Of a stretch of DNA of 64,000 nucleotides, positions 43,503 through 52,831 are shown piece after piece. The stretch spans positions 1,116,001-1,180,000 of the forward strand of contig NZ_CP077092.1 of NCBI RefSeq assembly GCF_014268585.2, given 5' to 3'. The notes beneath the pieces were generated by a model, which was given only the letters and a program-made list of their open reading frames with translations, was not told the origin of the DNA and searched no databases. Position 1 is the first letter of the stretch. Each line of letters starts with the position of its first letter. The stretch comes from Pseudomonas iranensis. GTDB taxonomy: Bacteria; Pseudomonadota; Gammaproteobacteria; Pseudomonadales; Pseudomonadaceae. A program made the position numbers and the translations under genes.

Positions 43503-44948
43503 GTGACAACTGCAAAACGCTACGACAACTACATCAATGGCGAATGGGTCGCCGGTGCCGATTACTCGGCCAACATCAACCCGTCCGAACTCAGCGACAC
43601 CATCGGCGATTACGCCAAGGCTGACCTGACCCAGGTCAACGCCGCCATCGACGCCGCCCGCGCTGCGTTCCCGGCGTATTCCACTTCGGGCATTCAGGCC
43701 CGTCACGATTCGCTGGATAAAGTCGGCAGCGAGATCCTCGCCCGTCGCGAAGAGCTCGGCACGCTGTTGGCCCGTGAAGAGGGCAAGACCCTGCCGGAAG
43801 CGATCGGTGAAGTGACCCGCGCCGGCAATATTTTCAAGTTCTTCGCCGGCGAATGCCTGCGCCTGTCCGGTGACTACGTGCCGTCGGTGCGCCCGGGCGT
43901 CAACGTCGAAGTCACCCGCGAAGCGCTGGGCGTGGTCGGTCTGATCACCCCGTGGAACTTCCCGATTGCGATCCCGGCGTGGAAGATTGCTCCGGCCCTG
44001 GCCTACGGCAACTGCGTCGTGCTCAAGCCTGCCGATCTGGTGCCGGGCTGCGCCTGGGCGCTGGCGGAAATCATTTCCCGCGCGGGCTTCCCGGCCGGTG
44101 TGTTCAACCTGGTAATGGGCAGCGGTCGCGTGGTTGGCGAGGCGTTGGTCAACAGCCCGAAAGTCGATGGCATCAGTTTCACCGGTTCGGTGGGCGTGGG
44201 TCGTCAGATCGCAGTCAACTGCGTTTCGCGCCAGGCCAAGGTGCAGCTGGAAATGGGCGGCAAGAACCCGCAGATCATTCTCGACGACGCCGACCTCAAG
44301 CAAGCGGTCGAGCTGTCGGTGCAGAGCGCGTTCTACTCCACTGGCCAGCGCTGCACGGCTTCGAGCCGTCTGATCGTCACCGCCGGCATCCACGACAAGT
44401 TCGTTGAGGCGATGGCCGAGCGCATGAAGTCGATCAAGGTCGGCCACGCGCTGAAAGCCGGCACCGACATCGGTCCGGTGGTTTCCCAGGCGCAGCTTGA
44501 ACAGGACATGAAGTACATCGACATCGGCCAGTCCGAAGGTGCGCGTCTGGTCAGCGGCGGCGGTGTGGTGACTTGCGACACCGAGGGCTACTTCCTCGCA
44601 CCAACCCTGTTTGCCGACAGTGAAGCGTCGATGCGCATCAGCCGCGAAGAGATCTTCGGCCCGGTTGCCAACATCGTTCGCGTGGCCGATTACGAAGCTG
44701 CGCTGGCCATGGCCAACGACACCGAATTCGGCTTGTCGGCTGGCATCGCCACCACCTCGCTGAAGTACGCCAACCACTTCAAGCGCCACTCCCAGGCCGG
44801 GATGGTGATGGTCAATCTGCCGACCGCCGGTGTGGATTACCACGTACCGTTCGGCGGGCGTAAAGGCTCGTCCTACGGCTCCCGTGAGCAGGGCCGCTAT
44901 GCACAAGAGTTCTACACGGTCGTGAAGACCAGTTACATCGGATCGTAA
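43503..44948 (+). CDS. Alpha-ketoglutarate semialdehyde dehydrogenase
   Basis: 481-residue NAD(P)-dependent aldehyde dehydrogenase, predicted to oxidise 2,5-dioxopentanoate to 2-oxoglutarate, the last step of the pathway. GTG start (VTTAKRYDNYINGEWV) with GAGGG upstream; a GTG ten codons earlier is less likely. Motifs: TPWNFPIAIPAWK and GSVGVGRQI (cofactor), LEMGGKNP with the general-base glutamate, and TGQRCTASSRLIV with the catalytic cysteine. Substrate is inferred from operon position and from similarity to family members beside kdgD. Confidence 0.9.
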   Translation: MTTAKRYDNYINGEWVAGADYSANINPSELSDTIGDYAKADLTQVNAAIDAARAAFPAYSTSGIQARHDSLDKVGSEILARREELGTLLAREEGKTLPEAIGEVTRAGNIFKFFAGECLRLSGDYVPSVRPGVNVEVTREALGVVGLITPWNFPIAIPAWKIAPALAYGNCVVLKPADLVPGCAWALAEIISRAGFPAGVFNLVMGSGRVVGEALVNSPKVDGISFTGSVGVGRQIAVNCVSRQAKVQLEMGGKNPQIILDDADLKQAVELSVQSAFYSTGQRCTASSRLIVTAGIHDKFVEAMAERMKSIKVGHALKAGTDIGPVVSQAQLEQDMKYIDIGQSEGARLVSGGGVVTCDTEGYFLAPTLFADSEASMRISREEIFGPVANIVRVADYEAALAMANDTEFGLSAGIATTSLKYANHFKRHSQAGMVMVNLPTAGVDYHVPFGGRKGSSYGSREQGRYAQEFYTVVKTSYIGS

Positions 44949-45048
44949 CCCCGCTGCACCCGCGCCGGGCCATCGCCTGAGGCCCTGCGCGGCACAAGAC
45001 CAAAGAATGTTTTACCCGCATAAAAATAATCAGTGGGAGTACATCTGC

Positions 45049-46410
45049 ATGCAATCCTCCAAGCCGACTCACGTCCGCTATTTGATCCTGCTCATGCTGT
45101 TTCTGGTGACCACGATCAACTACGCCGACCGTGCCACGATCGCCATTGCCGGCTCCAGCCTGCAAAAGGACCTTGGCATCGACGCCGTTACCCTCGGCTA
45201 CATCTTCTCCGCATTCGGTTGGGCCTACGTCGCCGGGCAAATTCCCGGTGGCTGGCTGCTCGATCGCTTCGGCTCGAAAAAAGTCTATGCCCTGAGCATT
45301 TTCACCTGGTCGCTGTTCACCGTACTGCAAGGCTTTGTCGGTGAATTCGGCATGTCCACGGCAGTGGTTGCGCTGTTCATGCTGCGCTTTCTGGTGGGCC
45401 TGGCCGAAGCGCCATCGTTCCCCGGCAACGCGCGCATCGTGGCGGCGTGGTTCCCGACCGCTGAACGCGGCACCGCTTCGGCGATCTTCAACTCGGCGCA
45501 ATACTTTGCCACCGTGCTGTTCGCGCCGTTGATGGGCTGGATCGTCTACAGCTTCGGCTGGGAGCACGTGTTCATCGTCATGGGTATCCTCGGTATCGTG
45601 TTCTCGCTGGTGTGGCTGAAAGTCATCTACAGCCCGCGCGAGCACCCACGGGTCAACGAGGCCGAGTTCAAGCACATCGCTGAAAACGGCGGCATGGTCG
45701 ACATGGACCAGAAGGGCAAGAAGTCCGACGGTCCGAAGTGGGATTACATCCGTCAGCTGCTGACCAATCGCATGATGCTTGGCGTGTATCTGGGCCAGTA
45801 CTGCATCAACGGCATCACTTATTTCTTCCTGACCTGGTTCCCGGTGTATCTGGTGCAAGAGCGTGGCATGACCATTCTCAAGGCTGGTTTCATCGCTTCG
45901 TTGCCGGCGATCTGCGGCTTTATCGGCGGCGTGCTCGGTGGGGTGATTTCCGATTACCTGCTGCGCAAGGGCCATTCACTGACCTTCGCCCGCAAGGCGC
46001 CGATCATCGCCGGCCTGCTGGTGTCGAGCAGCATCGTCGCGTGCAACTATGTTGAAGTGGAATGGATGGTCGTGGGCTTCATGGCTCTGGCATTCTTCGG
46101 CAAAGGCGTTGGCGCACTGGGCTGGGCGGTGGTTTCCGACACTTCGCCGAAACAGATCGCCGGTCTGAGCGGTGGCCTGTTCAACACCTTCGGCAACATC
46201 GCTTCGATCACCACGCCGATCGTGATCGGCTACATCATCAGCTCCACCGGCTCGTTCAAGTGGGCGCTGGTGTTTGTCGGCGCCAACGCACTGGTCGCGG
46301 TGTTCAGCTATCTGGTTATCGTCGGCCCGATCAAGCGTGTGGTCTTGAAAGAGCCGCCAACCAGCGGCGGCGTTGAAGCCACCGGCAATTTGTCTCAAGC
46401 GCATTCCTGA
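45049..46410 (+). CDS. gudP: MFS hexarate transporter (GudP-like)
   Basis: 453-residue anion:cation-symporter MFS protein. Start at [14 protein letters not shown] with GGGAG upstream; the first in-frame ATG 14 codons earlier lacks a site. Twelve membrane segments, with the family hallmark [13 protein letters not shown] in helix 1 and [18 protein letters not shown] loop. Members import D-glucarate and D-galactarate. AAAAATAA (Hfq/Crc-type AANAANAA) lies 20 bases before the ATG, so catabolite control is plausible. Followed by garD after 11 bases. Confidence 0.9.
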   Translation: MQSSKPTHVRYLILLMLFLVTTINYADRATIAIAGSSLQKDLGIDAVTLGYIFSAFGWAYVAGQIPGGWLLDRFGSKKVYALSIFTWSLFTVLQGFVGEFGMSTAVVALFMLRFLVGLAEAPSFPGNARIVAAWFPTAERGTASAIFNSAQYFATVLFAPLMGWIVYSFGWEHVFIVMGILGIVFSLVWLKVIYSPREHPRVNEAEFKHIAENGGMVDMDQKGKKSDGPKWDYIRQLLTNRMMLGVYLGQYCINGITYFFLTWFPVYLVQERGMTILKAGFIASLPAICGFIGGVLGGVISDYLLRKGHSLTFARKAPIIAGLLVSSSIVACNYVEVEWMVVGFMALAFFGKGVGALGWAVVSDTSPKQIAGLSGGLFNTFGNIASITTPIVIGYIISSTGSFKWALVFVGANALVAVFSYLVIVGPIKRVVLKEPPTSGGVEATGNLSQAHS

Positions 46411-46421
46411 GGAGCGGCGTC

Positions 46422-47975
46422 ATGCAGTTGATTGAACATTCCGACTCGCCGCGCTACATCCGCCTGCACGAGCGGGACAACGTTGTAGTGGTGGTCAACG
46501 ATCAGGGCGTACCGGCCGGTACCGAGTTCGCCGACGGCCTGGTCACCTTGGATTTCGTACCGCAGAGCCACAAGGTCACCCTGGAGGATATTCCCGAAGG
46601 CGGCCCGGTGATTCGTTACGGGCAGATCATTGGTTACGCGTTGCAGCCAATCCGACGCGGCAGTTGGGTCAAGGAAGATCAACTGCGCATGCCGACCGCG
46701 CCGCCGCTGGACAGCTTGCCGCTGTCCACCGATGTGCCGGATGCGCAGGCACCGCTGGAAGGCTTCACGTTCGAGGGGTATCGCAACGCCGACGGCACCG
46801 TCGGCACGCGCAACATTCTCGGCATCACCACCACCGTGCAGTGCGTCACCGGCGTGCTTGATCATGCGGTCAAGCGCATCAAGGAAGAGCTGCTGCCGAA
46901 GTACCCGCACGTCGATGACGTGGTGGCGCTGACCCACAGCTATGGCTGCGGTGTGGCGATTACCGCCACCGACGCCTACATCCCGATTCGTACCGTGCGC
47001 AATCTGGCGCGCAACCCGAACCTGGGTGGCGAGGCGCTGGTGATCGGTCTGGGCTGCGAGAAATTGCAGGCCGGGCAAGTGATGCACGAGGACGATGCCT
47101 CTGTGGATCTCAGCGATCCGTGGCTGTACCGCTTGCAGGATTCCAGTCATGGCTTTACCGAAATGATCGAACAGATCATGGAACTGGCCGAAGTGCGCTT
47201 GAAGAAACTCGACCAGCGCCGCCGCGAAACCGTGCCGGCCTCCGAGCTGATTCTCGGTATGCAGTGCGGCGGCAGCGATGCGTTCTCCGGCATCACCGCC
47301 AACCCGGCGCTGGGTTATGCCTCGGACTTGCTGCTGCGAGCGGGGGCGACGGTGATGTTTTCCGAAGTCACCGAAGTGCGCGATGCGATCTACCTGCTGA
47401 CCTCACGGGCGCAAACGCAAACCGTCGCCGAAGAGCTGGTGCGCGAGATGGACTGGTACGACCGTTACCTGGCCAAGGGCGAAGCCGATCGCAGCGCCAA
47501 CACCACGCCGGGCAACAAGAAGGGCGGGTTGTCGAACATTGTCGAGAAGTCCTTGGGCTCGATCGTCAAGTCCGGCAGCAGCGCGATCAATGGCGTGCTC
47601 GGCCCGGGCGAGCGTTTCAAGCACAAGGGCCTGATTTTCTGCGCGACGCCGGCGAGTGATTTTGTCTGCGGTACGCTGCAACTGGCGGCGGGGATGAACC
47701 TGCACGTGTTCACCACCGGTCGCGGCACGCCTTACGGGCTGGCCATGGCGCCGGTGGTCAAGGTATCGACGCGGACTGAACTGGCGCAGCGCTGGCCGGA
47801 CCTGATCGACATCGATGCCGGACGCATTGCCACCGGGCGCGCGACCATCGAAGAACTGGGCTGGGAGTTGTTTCACTATTACCTGGATGTTGCCAGTGGC
47901 AAGCAACAGACCTGGGCGGAGAAGCACAAGCTGCATAACGACATCACCTTGTTCAACCCGGCGCCGATTACCTGA
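46422..47975 (+). CDS. garD: Galactarate dehydratase
   Basis: 517-residue UxaA-family dehydratase converting D-galactarate to 5-keto-4-deoxyglucarate. GAGGAG precedes the ATG. The N-terminal SAF-like domain ([16 protein letters not shown]...[10 protein letters not shown]) is followed by the altronate/galactarate dehydratase core: [30 protein letters not shown] (cysteines likely for the iron centre) and [19 protein letters not shown]. Length is typical. It makes the substrate for KdgD. No glucarate dehydratase (gudD) lies in the window. Confidence 0.95.
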   Translation: MQLIEHSDSPRYIRLHERDNVVVVVNDQGVPAGTEFADGLVTLDFVPQSHKVTLEDIPEGGPVIRYGQIIGYALQPIRRGSWVKEDQLRMPTAPPLDSLPLSTDVPDAQAPLEGFTFEGYRNADGTVGTRNILGITTTVQCVTGVLDHAVKRIKEELLPKYPHVDDVVALTHSYGCGVAITATDAYIPIRTVRNLARNPNLGGEALVIGLGCEKLQAGQVMHEDDASVDLSDPWLYRLQDSSHGFTEMIEQIMELAEVRLKKLDQRRRETVPASELILGMQCGGSDAFSGITANPALGYASDLLLRAGATVMFSEVTEVRDAIYLLTSRAQTQTVAEELVREMDWYDRYLAKGEADRSANTTPGNKKGGLSNIVEKSLGSIVKSGSSAINGVLGPGERFKHKGLIFCATPASDFVCGTLQLAAGMNLHVFTTGRGTPYGLAMAPVVKVSTRTELAQRWPDLIDIDAGRIATGRATIEELGWELFHYYLDVASGKQQTWAEKHKLHNDITLFNPAPIT

Positions 47976-47990
47976 GACCGCGTCATCGTT

Positions 47991-48060
47991 CTTCGCGAGC
48001 AGGCTCGCTCCCACAGGGATATGCATTGCAAATGTGGGAGCGAGCCTGCTCGCGAAAGCG
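47991..48060. repeat. Two REP palindromes, tail to tail
   Basis: TTCGCGAGCAGGCTCGCTCCCAC and its reverse copy around the spacer AGGGATATGCATTGCAAATG, a near twin of 49230-49300. Confidence 0.9.
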
Positions 48061-48094
48061 ATCTGCCAGACGCCTAAGAACTTGCGGTGCCTGT

Positions 48095-48202
48095 GATCGT
48101 TCCCACGCTCTGCGTGGGAATGCCTCATGTGCCGCTCCGCGTCACGCTTTGGGACGCAGAGCGTCCCGGGGCTGCATTCCCACGCAGAGCGTGGGAACGA
48201 TC
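48095..48202. repeat. GATCGTTCCCACGC inverted repeat (DUF1534-type REP)
   Basis: GATCGTTCCCACGCTCTGCG at the left and CGCAGAGCGTGGGAACGATC at the right around an inner hairpin (GGGACGCAGAGCGTCCC). Spurious ORFs through such repeats are often annotated as DUF1534 proteins; I treat it as non-coding. Confidence 0.88.
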
Positions 48203-48259
48203 AGGGTGAAAGTGGCTTATCATTAGCCCCCTATCGACGCTCACCCAAGGCTCTCCGGC

Positions 48260-49201
48260 ATGCTGGCAATCTTTCTTGAAACCCTGAACATCACCGCGCC
48301 GGTGTTTGCCATGCTGTTTCTCGGTGTGCTGCTCAAGCGCATCGACTGGATCAACGACAACTTCATCCACACCGCCTCGTCGCTGGTGTTCAACGTGACC
48401 ATGCCGGCGCTGCTGTTCCTCGGCATTCTCCACGCTGACCTGCACGCCGCGCTGCAACCTTCGCTCCTCATCTACTTTTCCCTTGCCACCCTGGTGAGTT
48501 TCGCCGTGGCCTGGGGCTGGGCGATTTTCAAATGTCCGCGGGAAGATCGCGGCATCTACACCCAGGGCGCGTTTCGCGGCAACAACGGCGTGATCGGCCT
48601 GGCACTCGCGGCAAGCATGTACGGCGATTACGGCATTTCCCTCGGGGCAATTCTCGCGGCGCTGGTGATCCTGTTCTACAACACGCTGTCGACCATCGTG
48701 CTGGCGGTGTACAGCCCGGTGATCAAGTCCGATCCGTGGAGCATCTGCAAAAGCGTGTTCAGCAACCCGCTGATCATCAGCGTGATTTCGGCAGCGCCGT
48801 TCGCCTATTTCAAGATCGGTTTGCCGGGCTGGCTGGAGACCTCCGGCCAGTATCTGGCGCAGACCACTTTGCCGCTGGCGCTGATTTGTATCGGCGGCAC
48901 GTTGTCACTCGCAGCGTTACGCAAGAGCGGCAAGATGGCGCTCAGCTCCAGCCTGGTGAAGATGGTCGGTCTGCCGTTACTGGCAACCGTGGGCGCGTGG
49001 TTGTGGGGCTTTCGCGGGGCGGAACTGGGGATTCTGTTTCTCTACTTTGGCAGCCCGACGGCGGCGGCAAGTTTCGTCATGGCCCGGGCAGCGCAGGGCA
49101 ATCATGAGCTGGCAGCGGCGATTATCGTGATGACCACGTTGATGGCGGCGATCACCACCAATGTCGGAATCTTCGTGTTGCAGTGGGGTGGGTGGATCTG
49201 A
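48260..49201 (+). CDS. AEC family transporter (auxin efflux carrier-like permease)
   Basis: 313-residue membrane protein of the AEC family, about ten hydrophobic segments in two inverted halves. Typical features are TAPVFAMLFLGVLLKRIDWI at the start, FRGNNGVIGLALAAS in the middle and LYFGSPTAAASFVMARA near the C-terminus, where the two halves' crossover helices are expected. Bacterial members carry small carboxylates such as malate or malonate. AAGGC precedes the ATG. The gene is flanked by REP pairs and has no operon partner; a link with the hexarate genes is possible but unproven. Confidence 0.85.
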   Translation: MLAIFLETLNITAPVFAMLFLGVLLKRIDWINDNFIHTASSLVFNVTMPALLFLGILHADLHAALQPSLLIYFSLATLVSFAVAWGWAIFKCPREDRGIYTQGAFRGNNGVIGLALAASMYGDYGISLGAILAALVILFYNTLSTIVLAVYSPVIKSDPWSICKSVFSNPLIISVISAAPFAYFKIGLPGWLETSGQYLAQTTLPLALICIGGTLSLAALRKSGKMALSSSLVKMVGLPLLATVGAWLWGFRGAELGILFLYFGSPTAAASFVMARAAQGNHELAAAIIVMTTLMAAITTNVGIFVLQWGGWI

Positions 49202-49229
49202 CAAGGATTTGTGGTGTCTGCCAGGGCCT

Positions 49230-49300
49230 CTTCGCGAGCAGGCTCGCTCCCACAGGGAAACGCATTGCAAATGTGGGAGCGAGCCTGCTCGCGAAGGCGG
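49230..49300. repeat. Two REP palindromes, tail to tail
   Basis: Same arrangement and nearly the same spacer (AGGGAAACGCATTGCAAATG) as 47991-48060; it abuts the stop codon of the next gene. Confidence 0.9.
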
Positions 49301-49681
49301 TCACTGCGGTTTCTGGTAGCTGTCGATCACTTCCTGCGCCGCGCGAAACGCATCGATCGCCGCCGGCACGCCGGCATACACCGCGCAATGCAGCAGCGCT
49401 TCGCGAATCTCTTCCACCGTGCAGCCGTTGTTCAGCGCACCGCGCACGTGGCCTTTCAACTCCTGCGGACACTTCAACGCGGTCAGTGCGGCGAGGGTGA
49501 TCAGGCTGCGGGTTTTCAGCGATAAACCTTCGCGATTCCACACCCCGCCCCAGGCGTGTTCATTGACGAAATCCTGCAACGGCTGGGTGAACTCGGTGGC
49601 GTTGCCCAGGGCGCGATCAACGAACGCATCGCCCATGACCTGACGACGGATTTCAACCCCGGACTGCTTCGACTCGCTCAT
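49301..49681 (-). CDS. Carboxymuconolactone decarboxylase family protein (PcaC-like)
   Basis: 126-residue CMD-family protein from MSESKQSGVEIRR; the longer open frame lies inside the antiporter gene. The core AFVDRALGNATEFTQPLQDF, then WGGVWNREGLSLKTRSL, then LNNGCTVEEIREALLHCAVYAG, fits gamma-carboxymuconolactone decarboxylase including the EALLH motif. That enzyme acts in the protocatechuate branch of the beta-ketoadipate pathway, but no other pca gene is near, so a different lactone or a peroxidase-like role is possible. It overlaps the antiporter stop by 4 bases and is probably the last gene of a three-gene unit. Confidence 0.85.
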   Translation of the reverse strand: MSESKQSGVEIRRQVMGDAFVDRALGNATEFTQPLQDFVNEHAWGGVWNREGLSLKTRSLITLAALTALKCPQELKGHVRGALNNGCTVEEIREALLHCAVYAGVPAAIDAFRAAQEVIDSYQKPQ

Positions 49682-50844
49682 GGCACATCTCTCTTGTGGT
49701 GTTGGCGACGCCAGGCGCGGATCGACGTGAACAGCAGAAACGTCAGCAGCGCCGGCAGGACATAAAACAGCATCAAGCGCTCGAGTTTTCCGGCCAGCGG
49801 CATGCCGGTGGTGAACGACACCACATGCAGCCCGTAGACCAGATACAAACCGAGCAGCAGCAAGCCTTCGGCCCGGGTCACGCGGTAGCCGGAATAGAAC
49901 ACCGGCAGGCACAGCGCAGCGACGCCGAGCATCACCGGCAAGTCGAAATCCAGCGCATTCGGGGAAACGGAAAGCGGCGTCGGTGCGAGCAGCGCCGTCA
50001 GGCCGAGCACCCCGAGCAGGTTGAACAGATTGGCGCCGATCACGTTGCCCACGGCAATGTCACGCTGCCCGCGCAGGGCGGCGATCAGCGAGGTTGCCAG
50101 TTCCGGCAGCGAAGTGCCGACCGCGACCACGGTCAGACCGATGACCCGTTCCGACAGGCCCAAGTCGGTGGCCACGACCACGGCGGCGCCGAGCAGCAAA
50201 CGCCCGGCGAACACCAGCATGGTCAGGCCAGCGAGAATCATCAGCCCACTGATCAGCCAGGATTGCTGCGTCTCGGTTGGTCGTTCTGTATGAGGTCGCG
50301 TGGAGTGTCGCGACTGGCGGAACAACAAGCCAAGGTACAGCGCCAACGCCCCGAGCAGCAGGACGCCGTCGAAACGCCCGAGGTCTTTATTCCAGGCGAG
50401 GATGAATACCAGCAGGCTGGCGCCGATCATCAGCGGGATATCCAGGCGCACCAGTTGCCGCGACACGCGCAGCGGAATGATCAGTGCCGACAGGCCAAGG
50501 GTTACGAGGATGTTGAAGATGCCGCTGCCGACCACGCTGCCGACGGCGATGTCCGGGTTGTCGGTCAGCGCCGCTTGCAGGCTCACTGTCATCTGCGGCG
50601 CGCTGCTGCCGAGGGCGACGATGGTCAGGCCGATGATCAACGGACGCACATGCAGGCGCTCGGCCAGACGCACGGCGGCGCGCACCATCAGCTCGGCGCC
50701 GATGAGCAAAAGAACCAGGCCGCTGAGCAGTTCGATGACGTTGATCAGCGGCAGATCGGCTAGTCCGAAAATGGTCGGCGCTCCATCAGTCCAGGGCCTG
50801 CACGCGAACCCGTGCGGTGCCGCTGCGCAGCATGCCGATTTCAT
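49678..50844 (-). CDS. Calcium/sodium antiporter (CaCA family), start uncertain
   Basis: Inner-membrane cation exchanger with two alpha-repeat motifs, VALGSSAPQMTVSLQAA and VAVGTSLPELATSLIAA, separated by a hydrophilic loop, with GSVVGSGIFNILVTL and GNVIGANLFNLLGVL after each, the normal arrangement of Ca2+/cation antiporters. The coordinates give the longest frame (388 residues); its first 24 codons lie inside rlpA and look non-natural. An AUU at 50772 with GGAG 8 bases upstream, just past the rlpA stop, would give a 364-residue protein of better form. The stop overlaps the PcaC-like gene. Confidence 0.85.
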   Translation of the reverse strand: MKSACCAAAPHGFACRPWTDGAPTIFGLADLPLINVIELLSGLVLLLIGAELMVRAAVRLAERLHVRPLIIGLTIVALGSSAPQMTVSLQAALTDNPDIAVGSVVGSGIFNILVTLGLSALIIPLRVSRQLVRLDIPLMIGASLLVFILAWNKDLGRFDGVLLLGALALYLGLLFRQSRHSTRPHTERPTETQQSWLISGLMILAGLTMLVFAGRLLLGAAVVVATDLGLSERVIGLTVVAVGTSLPELATSLIAALRGQRDIAVGNVIGANLFNLLGVLGLTALLAPTPLSVSPNALDFDLPVMLGVAALCLPVFYSGYRVTRAEGLLLLGLYLVYGLHVVSFTTGMPLAGKLERLMLFYVLPALLTFLLFTSIRAWRRQHHKRDVP

Positions 50845-51157
50845 CGGCGGCCTCGCGCGACAGATCGATCAGCCGGCCACGGGTGTGCGGGCCACGGTCA
50901 TTGATGCGGACCACGACTGATTCGTCATTTTTCAGATTGGTGACCTTCACCCGCGTACCGAACGGCAACTGGCGGTGGGCGGCGGTCAGGGAATGCTGGT
51001 TGAACGCTTCGCCGCTGGCGGTGCGTTTACCGTGATGTTTGGCTCCATAGTAGGAGGCGACGCCGGTCTGGTCGTAACCGTGCGGGTCGATGGTGTCGGT
51101 ACTGGCGCAACCGGCCAGCAGAGAGAGCAGGGCGCTGCTCAGCAACAGACGCTTCAT
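50786..51157 (-). CDS. rlpA: RlpA-like lipoprotein (septal lytic transglycosylase family, short)
   Basis: 123-residue lipoprotein: signal sequence with lipobox LLAGC, then a double-psi beta-barrel domain. Family residues visible are GVASYYGAKHHGKRTASGE, LTAAHRQLPFGTRVKV and VRINDRGPHTRGRLIDLS, including the His and Asp of the proposed active site. Full-length RlpA also has a C-terminal SPOR domain that binds denuded glycan; it is absent here, so septal targeting is doubtful. First gene of the minus-strand unit with the antiporter. Confidence 0.88.
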   Translation of the reverse strand: MKRLLLSSALLSLLAGCASTDTIDPHGYDQTGVASYYGAKHHGKRTASGEAFNQHSLTAAHRQLPFGTRVKVTNLKNDESVVVRINDRGPHTRGRLIDLSREAADEIGMLRSGTARVRVQALD

Positions 51158-51191
51158 TCAAAGGTATCCCGGATCAAATGTAGGAGTGACC

Positions 51192-51324
51192 TGTGGCGAG
51201 GGGATTTATCCCCGTTGGACTGCGCAGCAGTCCCAAAACTGAGAACTCGGTTTATCTGGTGCAAATCAAGCTCAGCAATAGGGGCCGCTTCGCGGCCCAA
51301 CGGGGATAAATCCCCTCGCCACAG
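51192..51324. repeat. REP-like inverted pair, TGTGGCGAGGGGATTTATCCCC family
   Basis: Second copy of the family at 36470-36602, with the inner GGACTGCGCAGCAGTCC hairpin and GGGGCCGCTTCGCGGCCC. Confidence 0.88.
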
Positions 51325-51375
51325 GTCCCTTCCACAGGGGATGGAGCCAGGCTTTGGATCTGGCTCCATTGGTGG

Positions 51376-52821
51376 TCAGCCTTCGAGCCTGCTTTTCAGC
51401 AATTCGTTCACCTGCTGCGGGTTGGCCTTGCCTTTGGAGGCTTTCATGGCCTGGCCGACGAAGAAGCCGAACATCTTGCCGCGTTTGGCTTCGTCTGCCG
51501 CGCGGTACTGTTCGACCTGTTCGGCGTTGGCCGCGAGCATTTCGTCGAGCACAGCCGAGATCGCGCCGGTGTCGGTGACTTGCTTGAGGCCGCGCTTCTC
51601 GATGATCTCGTCAGCACTGCCTTCGCCGTTGGCCATCGCTTCGAACACCACCTTGGCGATCTTGCCGGAGATGGTGTTGTCCTTGATGCGCTGCAGCATG
51701 CCGCCCAGTTGCTCGGCGGAGACTGGCGAGTCTTCGATGTCCAGGCCCTGCTTGTTGAGCAGGCTGCCCAACTCGACCATCACCCAGTTCGCCGCCAGTT
51801 TCGCGTCGCCACCGATGGCCGCGACTTTCTCGAAGTAATCCGCCTGTTCACGGCTGGTGGCCAGCACGTTGGCGTCGTAGGCCGACAGACCGAACTGGCT
51901 CTGAAAGCGTTCGCGCTTTTGCGGTGGCAGTTCCGGCAGGGTCGCTCGCACTTCACCGAGGAACGACTCTTCGATGACCACCGGCAGCAGATCCGGATCG
52001 GGGAAGTAACGGTAGTCGTTGGCTTCCTCTTTCGAACGCATCGGACGGGTCTCGTCCTTGTTCGGGTCGTACAGGCGAGTCTGCTGGATGACCTTGCCGC
52101 CGTCTTCGATCAGCTCGATCTGGCGCTGGATCTCGGAGTTGATCGCCTTCTCGATGAAACGGAACGAGTTGACGTTCTTGATCTCGCAGCGAGTGCCGAA
52201 CTCGACCTGGCCTTTCGGGCGCACCGAGACGTTGCAGTCGCAACGCAGCGAGCCTTCGGCCATGTTGCCGTCGCAGATGCCCAGGTAGCGCACCAGCGCA
52301 TGGATCGCCTTGACGTAAGCCACGGCTTCCTTGGCGCTGCGCATGTCCGGCTCGGAGACGATTTCCAGCAGCGGCGTGCCGGCACGGTTCAGGTCGATGC
52401 CCGTGGCACCGTTGAATTCTTCGTGCAGGCTCTTGCCGGCGTCTTCTTCAAGGTGCGCGCGGGTGATGCCGACGCGTTTGACCGTGCCATCTTCCAGGGC
52501 GATGTCCAGGTGGCCTTTGCCAACGATCGGCAATTCCATCTGGCTGATCTGGTAGCCCTTCGGCAGGTCCGGGTAGAAGTAGTTCTTGCGGGCGAATACG
52601 TTGTGCTGGCCGATCTCGGCGTCAATCGCCAGACCGAACATCACCGCCATGCGCACCGCTTCCTGGTTGAGCACCGGCAGCACACCGGGCATGCCAAGGT
52701 CGATCAGGCTGGCCTGGGTGTTCGGCTCGGAACCGAAGGTGGTGGAACTACCGGAAAAGATTTTCGACCGGGTGGTGAGCTGAGTGTGAATCTCCAGCCC
52801 GATCACGACTTCCCATTGCAT
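51376..52821 (-). CDS. gatB: Asp/Glu-tRNA amidotransferase subunit B
   Basis: 481 residues from [20 protein letters not shown], the usual GatB start; longer frames extend into gatA. The kinase-like domain has FSGSSTTFG and [16 protein letters not shown]; the C-terminal YqeY-like tail ends in [11 protein letters not shown]. With GatA and GatC it amidates Glu-tRNA(Gln) and/or Asp-tRNA(Asn) in the cytoplasm. It is last in gatC-gatA-gatB; 10 bases separate it from gatA. Confidence 0.97.
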   Translation of the reverse strand: MQWEVVIGLEIHTQLTTRSKIFSGSSTTFGSEPNTQASLIDLGMPGVLPVLNQEAVRMAVMFGLAIDAEIGQHNVFARKNYFYPDLPKGYQISQMELPIVGKGHLDIALEDGTVKRVGITRAHLEEDAGKSLHEEFNGATGIDLNRAGTPLLEIVSEPDMRSAKEAVAYVKAIHALVRYLGICDGNMAEGSLRCDCNVSVRPKGQVEFGTRCEIKNVNSFRFIEKAINSEIQRQIELIEDGGKVIQQTRLYDPNKDETRPMRSKEEANDYRYFPDPDLLPVVIEESFLGEVRATLPELPPQKRERFQSQFGLSAYDANVLATSREQADYFEKVAAIGGDAKLAANWVMVELGSLLNKQGLDIEDSPVSAEQLGGMLQRIKDNTISGKIAKVVFEAMANGEGSADEIIEKRGLKQVTDTGAISAVLDEMLAANAEQVEQYRAADEAKRGKMFGFFVGQAMKASKGKANPQQVNELLKSRLEG

Positions 52822-52831
52822 GTGTGTCTCC

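Noticed and set aside
48125..48457. Minus-strand ORF of DUF1534 type
   Set aside because: Encoded by the GATCGTTCCCACGC repeat plus the antisense of the AEC gene.
49301..49912. 203-residue version of the PcaC-like protein
   Set aside because: The first 77 codons lie in another frame inside the antiporter gene; the 126-residue form has normal family length.
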